From Bacteroidales bacterium (GTDB lineage: Bacteria > Bacteroidota > Bacteroidia > Bacteroidales > Tenuifilaceae): a stretch of DNA of 64,000 nucleotides. A model generated the notes under the pieces. The model saw only the letters and a list, made by a program, of their open reading frames with translations. It was not told where the DNA came from and did no database searches. Below are positions 35,430 through 43,560 of this stretch, piece by piece (the first letter of the stretch is position 1; each line of letters begins with the position of its first letter). The stretch is taken from NCBI GenBank assembly GCA_028708425.1, contig JAQVYY010000002.1:104626-168625 (forward strand), read 5' to 3'. A program made the translations under genes and the position numbers.

Positions 35430-35473
35430 TTTTTTTTATATATTGCGCATTGTTAACATAAAGAATCTTCATA

Positions 35474-35608
35474 ATGAAAGCACATAAAAAAACATTAGTT
35501 GCAGTACTATTATTTGTCTCATTTGTTTTAGTTTTGGGATCATGCTCAAATAAAACTTGTCCTGCTTATAGTCAAGTTGACTCCACTCAAACCGAACAAA
35601 ATAGTTAA
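35474..35608 (+). CDS. Tiny lipoprotein with CPAY motif, paralogue 2
   Basis: 44 residues. KKTLVAVLLFVSFVLVLGSC gives a clear signal with lipobox LGSC. The mature part is CSNKTCPAYSQVDSTQTEQN, 21 residues long. It shares CPAY and a polar tail with the gene 45 bases upstream, so the pair looks like a tandem duplication, and a shared terminator follows at 35636. I recall other short Bacteroidota lipoproteins with a Cys-Pro-Ala-Tyr end but know no function. Confidence 0.65.
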   Translation: MKAHKKTLVAVLLFVSFVLVLGSCSNKTCPAYSQVDSTQTEQNS

Positions 35609-35635
35609 TCGTACTATCTGCTTACTAATCAGATA

Positions 35636-35680
35636 AAACTTTCTTAACCCTCTGTTATTGAGGCTTAAGAAGGTTTTTTT
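35636..35680 (+). terminator. Terminator of the tiny-lipoprotein pair
   Basis: TCTTAA-CCCTC stem, loop TGTTATT, GAGG-CTTAAGA, then GG and seven Ts; 27 bases after the second stop. Confidence 0.8.
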
Positions 35681-35741
35681 GTTCACGTAAGTGAGAACTG
35701 AAATAACATCACAAGAGGCAATTATTCAGTGTGTTAATGGT

Positions 35742-35773
35742 GTTGTTTTCATTTAACTCAACACTTAATTTTG
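35742..35773 (+). promoter_or_regulatory. Promoter of the aminopeptidase-maf unit
   Basis: GTTG (35742-35745), a 20-base spacer, then TAATTTTG (35766-35773), ending 33 bases before the ATG. Confidence 0.7.
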
Positions 35774-35806
35774 CTTATTTTTATCGAAATTTAATAGTAT
35801 AGTAAT

Positions 35807-36775
35807 ATGGAAAACAATGAACTTCGAAACTCTTCAATTATAGCCCTAAGAGATTGCATGGGATTACAACCCACCGAAACATTACTTATTGTTACCGACG
35901 AGGTAAAAAGGGAGATTGGACAGGCGTTGCATGAGGCAGGAAAAGATCTTTGTAAGGAGTCTATGCTTGTGGAAATTAAATCCAGAGAAATAAACGGTCA
36001 GGAACCCCCAGCGGCCGTTGCCGAACTAATGAAGATGGTTGATGTGGTGGTTTGCCCTACAGTTAAATCGCTAACCCATACCGATGCCCGCCGAAATGCG
36101 GTTAAGGAAGGAGTTAGGGTAGGTACCATGCCAGGCATTACCGTTGATGCTATGGCTCGCTGCCTAAGTGCCGATTACGACAAAATTATTTCCATGACAG
36201 ATTTTATTGCTGAGAAGATGGAGGGAATTAGTACTATTCGTGTTGTAACTGAAAAGGGAACCGACGTAATAATGCCAGTTAAGGATAGAATGGTAATACG
36301 TAGCAAGGGCGTTTTGCGTGAGAAAGGCGAAAGCGGAAACCTGCCATCGGGCGAGGTATATTTGGCACCTTGGGAAGATAAAACCAACGGAAAGCTGGTT
36401 ATTGACGGCTCCATGGCTAGTATAGGTATTATTAAAACCCCAATTGTTATTGATATAGTTGATGGGTATGCCAAGAGTATAACGGGTGGAGAAGAAGCGC
36501 AAAGGCTGACCGAAATTCTCGATAAATCGGGGCCCGATGCGCGTGCGGTGGCCGAGTTCGGAATTGGTACAAACTATAAGGCTAAGCTCACCGGTCTTAT
36601 ACTTGAAGACGAAAAGGTGTTTGGTACCATCCACATTGCTTTTGGCAATAATCTAACCATGGGAGGACGCATATCTGTTAGTAGCCACCTCGATGGTTTG
36701 GTTACCGAACCCGATGTTTATTTCGATGATGAGCTTATAATGAAAAAAGGTAAATTGATTGGGTATGAATTGTAG
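35807..36775 (+). CDS. M29-like aminopeptidase family protein
   Basis: 322 residues, cytoplasmic. It resembles the short Bacteroidota/Firmicutes proteins named aminopeptidase and distantly related to metallopeptidase family M29: N-terminal Rossmann-like half (ETLLIVTDEVKREIG, VVVCPTVKSLTHTDARR), and a C-terminal half with NLPSGEVYLAPWE, AEFGIGTN, GTIHIAFGNN and SSHLDGLV, which carry the Glu and His residues used for metals in M29. The substrate is unknown. Maf follows 16 bases later in the same direction, so they are probably an operon. Confidence 0.82.
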   Translation: MENNELRNSSIIALRDCMGLQPTETLLIVTDEVKREIGQALHEAGKDLCKESMLVEIKSREINGQEPPAAVAELMKMVDVVVCPTVKSLTHTDARRNAVKEGVRVGTMPGITVDAMARCLSADYDKIISMTDFIAEKMEGISTIRVVTEKGTDVIMPVKDRMVIRSKGVLREKGESGNLPSGEVYLAPWEDKTNGKLVIDGSMASIGIIKTPIVIDIVDGYAKSITGGEEAQRLTEILDKSGPDARAVAEFGIGTNYKAKLTGLILEDEKVFGTIHIAFGNNLTMGGRISVSSHLDGLVTEPDVYFDDELIMKKGKLIGYEL

Positions 36776-36791
36776 CCACGTTCCGTAGCGT

Positions 36792-37391
36792 ATGCTTTTA
36801 CATCAATTAGTTAAGGGAAAGAAAATAATTTTAGCATCAAAATCGCCTCGGAGGCAGCAGTTGCTAAAGGGGTTAGGGTTGCCTTTTGAGGTAAGAACAA
36901 ATGGCGAGATTGACGAGTCGTATCCCAGTAACATGGAGTACCTCGAAATACCTGTTTATTTGGCTCACAAGAAAGCCGAATCGGTTATTCATACCCTTAC
37001 CGAAAACGAAATCCTAATTGCCTCCGATACCATTGTATGTTGCAAAGGTAAAGTGCTGGGTAAACCCGTAAGCAGGCAAAACGCCATTGACTCGCTCATC
37101 GAATTATCTGGTACTAACCATTCGGTAATTACCAGTGTTGCAATAACCAATGGTCAGCGTCTACGCACTTTTTCATCGGTAACCGAGGTTTACTTCCGTT
37201 TGCTAACCCATAGCGAAATAGTGTACTATGTTGATAACTTTAAGCCATTCGATAAGGCTGGTGCGTACGGTATACAGGAGTGGATTGGCTACGTTGCAGT
37301 GGAACGCATCGAGGGTTCATACTTTAATGTTATGGGGTTGCCCGTGCAGAAGCTGTACTCCGAGTTGCAGGCATTTTTAGAAAATCCCTAA
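36792..37391 (+). CDS. maf: Maf family nucleotide pyrophosphatase
   Basis: 199 residues, full length. N-terminal ILASKSPRRQQLLKGLGLPF is the Maf signature; IASDTIVCCKGKVLGKP holds the catalytic Asp; KPFDKAGAYGIQEW and VERIEGSYFNVMGLP complete the family pattern. Maf proteins hydrolyse dTTP, UTP or modified pyrimidine nucleotides to monophosphates and pyrophosphate, a house-cleaning role. It is second in a unit with the aminopeptidase. A repeat copy starts 27 bases after the stop. Confidence 0.95.
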   Translation: MLLHQLVKGKKIILASKSPRRQQLLKGLGLPFEVRTNGEIDESYPSNMEYLEIPVYLAHKKAESVIHTLTENEILIASDTIVCCKGKVLGKPVSRQNAIDSLIELSGTNHSVITSVAITNGQRLRTFSSVTEVYFRLLTHSEIVYYVDNFKPFDKAGAYGIQEWIGYVAVERIEGSYFNVMGLPVQKLYSELQAFLENP

Positions 37392-37417
37392 CCAATTGAA
37401 ATATGGCCAAACATCAT

Positions 37418-37494
37418 TTAACCCGCATTACTCATCAAATTTATTAAGGATGAATGCAATTGTGGGTTACCCCGACAGACGCTGTTTGGGTTAA
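37418..37494 (+). repeat. Interspersed repeat, copy 10 (right hairpin lost)
   Basis: Left hairpin TTAACCCGCATTACTCATC to TGTGGGTTACCCCGAC, then a direct jump to GTTTGGGTTAA; the right hairpin is deleted but the terminal GGGTTAA is kept. Confidence 0.85.
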
Positions 37495-37549
37495 ACCTTA
37501 CGTGAAAACGATAATCATACTCAGAAAATAAACTAAATACAATATACCC

Positions 37550-39712
37550 ATGAAAAGATTAATTGCTTGTACACTGCTAGCCTTTATGCTCTTTATGCTC
37601 TTTCCGTTTGGTGCCAAGGCCGATGAGGGCATGTGGCTTCCCATGTTAATTCAGAAGTATAACTTTGCCGATATGCAGAGCAAAGGTTTTAAATTAACAG
37701 CCGAAGATATATACAGCGTTAACCAGCCTAGTATAAAGGATGCCATAGTTATTTTTGGCGGCGGGTGTACAGGTGAGGTTATTTCGCCCGAGGGACTTCT
37801 AATTACCAATCACCACTGTGGATATGGGAATATTCAGAAACACTCGTCGATTGAGCACGATTACCTAACCAATGGTTTTTGGGCAATGTCGCGTAGCGAA
37901 GAATTACCTAACCCTGGCCTTACGGTTAGTTTTTTGGTTCGAATGGACGATGTTACCCAACAAGCACTTGCAGGCGTAACCAGTGAGATGACTGAAAGTC
38001 AGCGTGTTGAAATAATAAAAAAGAACTCCGATGCCATTTCAAAAGAAGTAACTGAAGGAACTCATTACAGCGCTAGGGTTACTCCAATGTACAATGGTAA
38101 TCAGTATTTTGTGTTTATCTACGAAGTTTTTACTGATGTTCGTTTGGTGGGTGCACCTCCGTCAAATGTTGGTAAATTTGGCGGCGATACCGATAACTGG
38201 ATGTGGCCTCGCCATACCGGCGATTTTTCAATGTTTCGCATTTATGCCGATAAGGACAATAAGCCTGCTCAGTATTCAGCTGAAAATGTACCCTATACAC
38301 CCAAAAGGCACTTGCCAATATCATTAAAAGGTGTTGAACCCAATGATTTTACTATGGTTTACGGATACCCAGGTACAACTCAGCAGTATGTTACATCGCA
38401 AGCTGTGAATGAGGTGGTAAATATTTCAAACCCGCTAAAAATTTCGCTTCGCGATGCCCGACTCGAAATAATGGAAAACTATATGCGCCAGAATGATACT
38501 GTTCGCATTCAGTATGCCAGCAAGCAGGCAGGTGTGGCTAATGCTTGGAAAAAGTGGCAAGGCGAGCGTAACGGCTTGATTCGCTTAGATGCGATTAATA
38601 AAAAGCAGAACCTCGAAAGTGATTTTAACCAATGGGTAAGTCAGGACCCAAACCGTACCAAGGAGTACGGACACTTATTAAATCGATTTAGTGAGTTGTA
38701 TACTGCTCGTAAACCCTTGCTTGTTGCCAACGATTTGGGTCGTGAGGCTTTTATGGCTGTTGAACTGATCCGGTTTGTAAGTCAATTTAACTCTGCCATT
38801 AAGCGTGTGTTAACCGATAAAGAGGTAAGCGAAGAGATGCTGGAAACGCTGGTTACCAGATCACGTGGTTTTTATAAAGACTACTATCAACCTATTGATA
38901 AAGAGATTTTTGCAGAAATTATGAAGACGTATGCCCAAATCCTTCCCGATTCTCTTCTTCCAAATGCTCTTAAGCAGCTTGTGGCAAGCAGTGGTGATAA
39001 CTGGAGTGTAGCCGCTGAAAAACTGTTCAACGAATCTATTTTTACCGATAGCACACTGATAATAAACACTCTTGCTGATTTTAGTAAGGAGAATGCAGGT
39101 AAGTTTAAGAATGATATGGCCTTTCAACTCTTTGCTCAGCACGACAGCATTTTTGCAGCCAGTATCGACAGTAGTTATAGGGAGATTAATCAGGAGCTCG
39201 ACCTACTGTATCGCACGTATATTAAGGGATTAATGGAAATGCAACCAAATAAAACTTTCCACCCCGATGCCAACTTTACCCTTAGGGTAACTTATGGTAA
39301 AATTGAGGGCTATTTCCCTTCCGATGGGGTTGAGTACACACATTTAACCACGCTCGATGGTATTGCTGAAAAAGCACAAATGGGTGTTTACGATTATGTG
39401 GTACCTGAAAAACTACTTAAGTTACAAGCCGAAAAAGATTACGGACGCTGGGAGGTAAACGGCAGTGTACCTGTTTGTTTTTTAGCAAGTAATCATACTT
39501 CGGGCGGCAATTCTGGTAGTCCGGTTATTAATGCTGATGGGCACCTTGTAGGTATTAATTTCGATAGGGTTTGGGAAGGCACAATGAGTGATATTATGTT
39601 CGACCCAAATATGTGCCGCAATATTAGCATCGATATTCGCTATGCACTATTTATCATCGATAAGTATGCTGGGGCAACCCATCTGCTCAACGAAATGACG
39701 CTAATAGAGTAA
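37550..39712 (+). CDS. S46 family dipeptidyl-peptidase, DPP11-like
   Basis: 720 residues with a signal peptide (1 to about 24, KRLIACTLLAFMLFMLFPFG...AKA); periplasmic serine exopeptidase releasing dipeptides for uptake. The catalytic triad is readable: His89 in LLITNHHCGYG, Asp225 in RHTGDFSMFR, and Ser655 in GGNSGSPV. Residue 673, by direct count, is Arg (INFDRVWEG). In this family Arg at this position marks DPP11, specific for Asp/Glu at P1, where DPP7 has Gly, so acidic specificity is predicted. The length equals that of the Porphyromonas enzyme as I recall it. It suits an organism living on peptides. Confidence 0.93.
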   Translation: MKRLIACTLLAFMLFMLFPFGAKADEGMWLPMLIQKYNFADMQSKGFKLTAEDIYSVNQPSIKDAIVIFGGGCTGEVISPEGLLITNHHCGYGNIQKHSSIEHDYLTNGFWAMSRSEELPNPGLTVSFLVRMDDVTQQALAGVTSEMTESQRVEIIKKNSDAISKEVTEGTHYSARVTPMYNGNQYFVFIYEVFTDVRLVGAPPSNVGKFGGDTDNWMWPRHTGDFSMFRIYADKDNKPAQYSAENVPYTPKRHLPISLKGVEPNDFTMVYGYPGTTQQYVTSQAVNEVVNISNPLKISLRDARLEIMENYMRQNDTVRIQYASKQAGVANAWKKWQGERNGLIRLDAINKKQNLESDFNQWVSQDPNRTKEYGHLLNRFSELYTARKPLLVANDLGREAFMAVELIRFVSQFNSAIKRVLTDKEVSEEMLETLVTRSRGFYKDYYQPIDKEIFAEIMKTYAQILPDSLLPNALKQLVASSGDNWSVAAEKLFNESIFTDSTLIINTLADFSKENAGKFKNDMAFQLFAQHDSIFAASIDSSYREINQELDLLYRTYIKGLMEMQPNKTFHPDANFTLRVTYGKIEGYFPSDGVEYTHLTTLDGIAEKAQMGVYDYVVPEKLLKLQAEKDYGRWEVNGSVPVCFLASNHTSGGNSGSPVINADGHLVGINFDRVWEGTMSDIMFDPNMCRNISIDIRYALFIIDKYAGATHLLNEMTLIE

Positions 39713-39732
39713 TAAAATATTACTCAGTGTAG

Positions 39733-39952
39733 TTTAAAGTTGCTGAAAAACAGCTGTTCTTATTTCAATGGCGTTTAGTTAAGGCTGTTGGCTTCGACTT
39801 CGCTCAGACTGACCGTCACTCTGAGCGAAGACGAAGGGTGGTCGACGGGTCGATTATAATTGAATAATAGGTTATATCTTATTAACTAAACGACATTGAA
39901 TCTTATTTTATAGGAAAGGTGTTTTGCCTAGTTATTTTTCAGCAACTTTAAA
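39733..39952. mobile_element. MITE-like element with TTTAAAGTTGCTGAAAAA ends
   Basis: 220 bases with 18-base perfect terminal inverted repeats at 39733-39750 and 39935-39952, and a second inner pair (39764-39782 and 39882-39900) matching at 18 of 19 positions. Inside is a further hairpin, CTTCGCTCAGA...TCTGAGCGAAG (39799-39830). It is non-coding and lies between the peptidase and the cysteine desulfurase, ending 20 bases before the latter's ATG. Confidence 0.82.
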
Positions 39953-39972
39953 TTTCAGTTAATCGCATTGCA

Positions 39973-41121
39973 ATGAAGGTATATCTCGATAATTCGGCTA
40001 CATCATGGCCCAAGCCGCCCCAGGTTGCCGAGGCGATTACTGAATTTTTAACCCATTCGGCTGCAAGTCCCGGGCGCTCAGCGCATAGGATGTCTGTTAG
40101 CGCTGCTCGTGAGGTATTCGAAACTCGCGAACTGATTGCTGAACTCTTTAACGTTCCCGATTCCGAAAGGGTTGTATTTACTTCAAATGCTACGCACGCT
40201 CTAAATATTGCGATTTACGGAACGCTCAAAAAAGGCGATCATGTTATTACCACAACTTTTGAGCATAATTCTACCATTCGTCCGTTACGAAAGTTAGAAA
40301 ATGAAGGAGTAATTGAGGTTACCATTATTGGTTGTAATAAGGAGGGGGCTTTTGATATTCGTGAACTGGAAAATAGCATAAGGCCTAACACTCGTTTGGT
40401 TTGTGCCATTCACACCTCAAACGTAACAGGCGATGTGCTTCCTATTGCAAGCATTGGTAAGGTTTGCAAGACTAATGGAATTGTATTTCTGGTTGATGCT
40501 TCGCAGGCTGCAGGTATTATTCCCATTGATATGCAGACCGAAGATATTGATTTGCTTGCTTTTACAGGTCATAAAAAACTTTACGCCCCAACGGGTATCG
40601 GAGGATTGTGCATTGCAAATAATCAGATTGCCATTCAGCCTCTTATGCAGGGCGGAACGGGTAGTAGGTCCGAGAGTGAGTACCACCCTGAATTTTACCC
40701 CGATATGCTAGAAGCAGGAACGCTTAATACGGTCGGAATTATTGGCCTAAAGGCTGGTATTAACTTTGTTCTTTCTAAGGGATTAGACAGTATTAGGCAG
40801 CAGCAATTACGGCTGACTAACCAGTTTATTGATGGACTAAAAGCGATTCAAGGCATTACTGTTTACCGCGGAATTGCCAGCAGTAGCTATATTTCGGTTG
40901 TTTCAATAAATGTAAACGGAAAAACTTCTAGCGACGTGGCGCTTCAACTCGATACTGAGTTTGGTATTATGGTTCGTTCTGGGTTGCATTGCTCACCTCT
41001 CACTCATAGGCTTTTGGGCACTTTTCCGCAGGGAACAGTTCGGTTTAGCTTCGGACTTTTTAATACTGCTGAGGATATAAATTATACGCTGGATGCCCTC
41101 AGAAAGATTGTTACGAGCTAA
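39973..41121 (+). CDS. Cysteine desulfurase family protein (class V aminotransferase, selenium-cluster type)
   Basis: 382 residues, PLP-dependent. The PLP lysine is in FTGHKKLYAPTG, the pyridine-binding Asp in LVDASQAAG, and the catalytic Cys in RSGLHCSPLTH. The enzyme removes S (or Se) from cysteine (or selenocysteine). It belongs to the subgroup repeatedly found with selD and yedF (the EF2568-like group), which agrees with the genes that follow, so selenium delivery is the likely role rather than general Fe-S assembly. A MITE-like element ends 20 bases before the start codon. Confidence 0.9.
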   Translation: MKVYLDNSATSWPKPPQVAEAITEFLTHSAASPGRSAHRMSVSAAREVFETRELIAELFNVPDSERVVFTSNATHALNIAIYGTLKKGDHVITTTFEHNSTIRPLRKLENEGVIEVTIIGCNKEGAFDIRELENSIRPNTRLVCAIHTSNVTGDVLPIASIGKVCKTNGIVFLVDASQAAGIIPIDMQTEDIDLLAFTGHKKLYAPTGIGGLCIANNQIAIQPLMQGGTGSRSESEYHPEFYPDMLEAGTLNTVGIIGLKAGINFVLSKGLDSIRQQQLRLTNQFIDGLKAIQGITVYRGIASSSYISVVSINVNGKTSSDVALQLDTEFGIMVRSGLHCSPLTHRLLGTFPQGTVRFSFGLFNTAEDINYTLDALRKIVTS

Positions 41122-41146
41122 GGACCCAACATTTTTAGAAAATTCG

Positions 41147-41154
41147 TATTTTTG
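41147..41154 (+). promoter_or_regulatory. -7 element upstream of yedF
   Basis: TATTTTTG fits TAnnTTTG, 33 bases before the yedF ATG. No matching -33 box was found, so it may be an internal promoter of the selenium cluster. Confidence 0.45.
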
Positions 41155-41187
41155 CACCACACCCTTTATTGTAAAATCGGAATATAG

Positions 41188-41802
41188 ATGAAAATTGTAG
41201 ATGCACAGGGCGAACCTTGCCCAAAACCCCTTATCTTAACTAAAAAAGCACTTGCCCATATTGCCGATAACGAAACGTTGGAGGTGATTATGGATAACGA
41301 GATATCGGTTAAGAACGTAACACGCTTTTTAACCGATAATGGCTTTAGTCCTGTGGTAAGAGCTGAGGGTGAAGTATTTCATCTTTTTGTTAATAAAACT
41401 GGCAGTATTTCTCAAAATGCACCTGTTAGTGAGTATTGTGATGTATGTACTCCGGCCCCCAAGCCTACCGATTACGTTATATCCATTCAGCGCGATACCT
41501 TTGGCGATGGTGCCCAAGAGTTGGGTAAAATGCTGCTAAAGGCATTTATTAATACGTTATCCGAAGCCTCTTCTTTGCCCAAAACAATAATATTTATTAA
41601 TTCTGGTATTTTGCTTGTAACAAAATATTCGCCAGTAATCGATGCCCTTACTAAGCTTCAAGAGCAAGGTGTTAGTATTCTTGTTTGTGGTGCTTGTGTT
41701 GATTACTACGACCAAAACAATAATATTGCAGTGGGCGAAATATCAAATATGTACGTAATAATTGAGCACTTGAGTAGTGCTAGTAAAGTTATTTACCCTT
41801 AA
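41188..41802 (+). CDS. yedF: Sulfurtransferase-like selenium metabolism protein YedF
   Basis: 204 residues in two domains: a TusA-like N-terminal domain (about 1-70) with the CPxP motif at Cys11 (GEPCPKP), and a DsrE-like C-terminal domain (about 95-204) with Cys in VSILVCGACVDYY. This fusion is the selenium-associated YedF form. It is thought to carry persulfide or selenide sulfur/selenium, between the desulfurase upstream and SelD downstream. A CDVC pair in the linker could bind metal or act in redox. The function is from family context and is not biochemically certain. Confidence 0.9.
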   Translation: MKIVDAQGEPCPKPLILTKKALAHIADNETLEVIMDNEISVKNVTRFLTDNGFSPVVRAEGEVFHLFVNKTGSISQNAPVSEYCDVCTPAPKPTDYVISIQRDTFGDGAQELGKMLLKAFINTLSEASSLPKTIIFINSGILLVTKYSPVIDALTKLQEQGVSILVCGACVDYYDQNNNIAVGEISNMYVIIEHLSSASKVIYP

Positions 41803-41921
41803 CTTTACCTCAAATAGCGTTGATAAGTGGATAGATGCTAGTTCGCAATTTACTTTTTATATGGTAACCTTTTTTTGTATAAGCTTGTAATTAAGTAACG
41901 TGTAGCCTTATCTTTTTTTAT

Positions 41922-42149
41922 ATGAACTACCTAATCTTAACTTTTCAATCAACCCATCACGTGCTTAAAGCCGAAAGGGTTTTACTATCTAAGCATATAA
42001 AGTTGGAAATAATTCCTACTCCTAAAGAGGTAAGTTCGGAGTGTGGCATGTCAATCAGAATAAACCCACACGTTACGAATAGGTTCACTTTAAGTGAAAT
42101 TTTGGCCGACGCCAACCTTGAGTTTAACATTTTTGAAAAACCTATGTAA
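41922..42149 (+). CDS. DUF3343 domain protein (putative Se/S carrier)
   Basis: 75 residues. YLILTFQSTHHVLKAERVL and SSECGMSIRINP, with a single conserved Cys in ECGMS, match the DUF3343 pattern, in which that Cys is proposed to carry sulfur or selenium. Its TAA shares one base with the ATG of selD (TAATG), so translation is coupled. Known DUF3343 genes co-occur with yedF and selD, as here. Confidence 0.85.
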   Translation: MNYLILTFQSTHHVLKAERVLLSKHIKLEIIPTPKEVSSECGMSIRINPHVTNRFTLSEILADANLEFNIFEKPM

Positions 42150-43189
42150 TGGAGAAATTTGATTTGCTAAGTACGGTTGAGTATGGTGGTTGTTCAGCAA
42201 AATTATCTGCAAATGCCTTAGCCGAAGCGTTAGCCAATCTTCCTAAAACACCTCATCCCAACCTTTTAGTCGATATTGAAACGCACGACGACGCGGGGGT
42301 TTATAAAATTAGCGATGAGCTGGCTTTAATTCAAACTACCGATTTTTTCTCGCCCGTTTGTTCTGACCCTTATGAGTTCGGACAAATTGCCGCAGCAAAC
42401 GCTCTTAGCGATGTTTTTGCTATGGGTGGCGAGGTGCTCTCAGCCCTTAATATTGTGGCTTTCCCTTCTGGGGTATCGCTTAGCATACTTCGAGAAATTC
42501 TTAGGGGCGGAGTAGAAAAGGTAATTGAGGCCGGAGGGGTTATGATGGGAGGCCACACAATTGTTGACGATGTGCCAAAGTACGGGTTGGCTGTTACCGG
42601 GAAAGCTCATCCAAATAGAATAATAACCAACTCAGCCGCCCAGCCTGGCGATGTACTAATCCTTACCAAACCCATTGGGGCTGGGGTTATAATGGCGGGG
42701 CAGCGTATTGGCGAGGTAAGTCTCGACGATTATCAAGCGGTGCTCGATAGCATGAAGCAGCTGAATAAATCGGGGGTAGATGTAATGCAGAACTACAACG
42801 TGAAGTGCGCCACCGATGTAACAGGTTTTGGGTTTATGGGCCATGCCTATAAGTTGGCAATCGGAAGTGGTGTAGCTCTTTCTATCGATAGCGCCAGCGT
42901 TCCTTTTTTCAAAGGAGCGTACGATTTGGTTGAGATGGGCTGTATTCCAGGAGCTTGCTTCCGCAATTTGGAGTATGTTGAAAGTGGTTGTCATTTCCGA
43001 AATACTGTTGACTATAACCATAAAATGCTACTACTCGATGCTCAAACATCAGGTGGACTCCTGGTTTGCGTTAAGCCCGATGTGGCTAAGGATGCACTGG
43101 AAGAGTTCTGCCAAAGGGGGTTTAAGCACACCCATATAGTAGGTGAGGTTGTGATGAAAACCGGTGGCGATAGCGTTGTGGTGTTTTAA
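42149..43189 (+). CDS. selD: Selenide, water dikinase
   Basis: 346 residues. SelD makes selenophosphate from selenide and ATP in the cytoplasm. The N-terminal active-site loop is EYGGCSAKLS with Cys15 and Lys18 corresponding to the catalytic Cys/Sec and Lys; the second loop Cys found in many SelDs is Ala here. Asp-rich ATP/Mg sites follow: HDDAGVYKI, QTTDFFSPV, GQIAAANALSDVFAMGG, GGHTIVDD and CATDVTGFGFMGHA. No in-frame TGA is present, so this is a Cys form, not a selenoprotein. Genes for use of selenophosphate (selA, selB, mnmH/ybbB) are not in the window. Confidence 0.95.
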   Translation: MEKFDLLSTVEYGGCSAKLSANALAEALANLPKTPHPNLLVDIETHDDAGVYKISDELALIQTTDFFSPVCSDPYEFGQIAAANALSDVFAMGGEVLSALNIVAFPSGVSLSILREILRGGVEKVIEAGGVMMGGHTIVDDVPKYGLAVTGKAHPNRIITNSAAQPGDVLILTKPIGAGVIMAGQRIGEVSLDDYQAVLDSMKQLNKSGVDVMQNYNVKCATDVTGFGFMGHAYKLAIGSGVALSIDSASVPFFKGAYDLVEMGCIPGACFRNLEYVESGCHFRNTVDYNHKMLLLDAQTSGGLLVCVKPDVAKDALEEFCQRGFKHTHIVGEVVMKTGGDSVVVF

Positions 43190-43210
43190 ATCTTGCTTAT
43201 TGTATAATTG

Positions 43211-43242
43211 TTTGCAAATCTAAAGCAAGATAGTTATCTTTG
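43211..43242 (+). promoter_or_regulatory. Promoter and candidate operator of higBA
   Basis: TTTG (43211-43214), a 20-base spacer, then TATCTTTG (43235-43242). A palindrome AGATA-GT-TATCT (43228-43239) overlaps the -7 box, a good place for autoregulation by the HigA antitoxin. Confidence 0.7.
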
Positions 43243-43266
43243 GCGTTAGTAACGCAAGGCGATAGT

Positions 43267-43542
43267 ATGATTATTTCATTTGGCTCAAAGGATACGGAAA
43301 AAATATGGGATGGCGAGCGTGTCAAAAATATGCCTATTGAAATTCAACAAATTGGGCGAAGAAAGCTAAGAATGCTTAACAACTCGCAAAATTTATTTGA
43401 TTTGACAATTCCTCCATCTAATCGACTTGAAAAATTACAAGGCTCCAAATTTTACAGCCTAAGGATTAATGACCAATGGAGGATTGTATTTCAGTGGATT
43501 GATAATAATGCACACGATGTTGAAATAATGGATTATCATTAA
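43267..43542 (+). CDS. higB: HigB-like toxin (RelE/ParE superfamily mRNA interferase)
   Basis: 91 residues from the ATG at 43267. The alternative ATG at 43240 lies before the predicted transcription start (about 43249) and can be ruled out. The sequence has the HigB pattern: DTEKIWDGERVKNMP, RRKLRMLNNSQNLFDLTIPPSNRLEKLQGS, and YSLRINDQWRIVFQW with the basic catalytic strand. HigB cleaves mRNA on the ribosome. The antitoxin follows 18 bases later, the toxin-first order usual for hig systems. Confidence 0.9.
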   Translation: MIISFGSKDTEKIWDGERVKNMPIEIQQIGRRKLRMLNNSQNLFDLTIPPSNRLEKLQGSKFYSLRINDQWRIVFQWIDNNAHDVEIMDYH

Positions 43543-43547
43543 AACTA

Positions 43548-43553
43548 GGAGGA
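43548..43553 (+). promoter_or_regulatory. Strong Shine-Dalgarno of higA
   Basis: AGGAGG, 7 bases before the ATG; other genes in the window lack such a site. Confidence 0.75.
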
Positions 43554-43560
43554 TTCAAAA

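Noticed and set aside
39964..39990. Promoter between the MITE-like element and the desulfurase
   Set aside because: No TAnnTTTG with a -33 box was found in the 20 remaining bases.
42149..43189. SelD as a selenoprotein with in-frame TGA
   Set aside because: The frame has Cys at the active-site position and no internal TGA.
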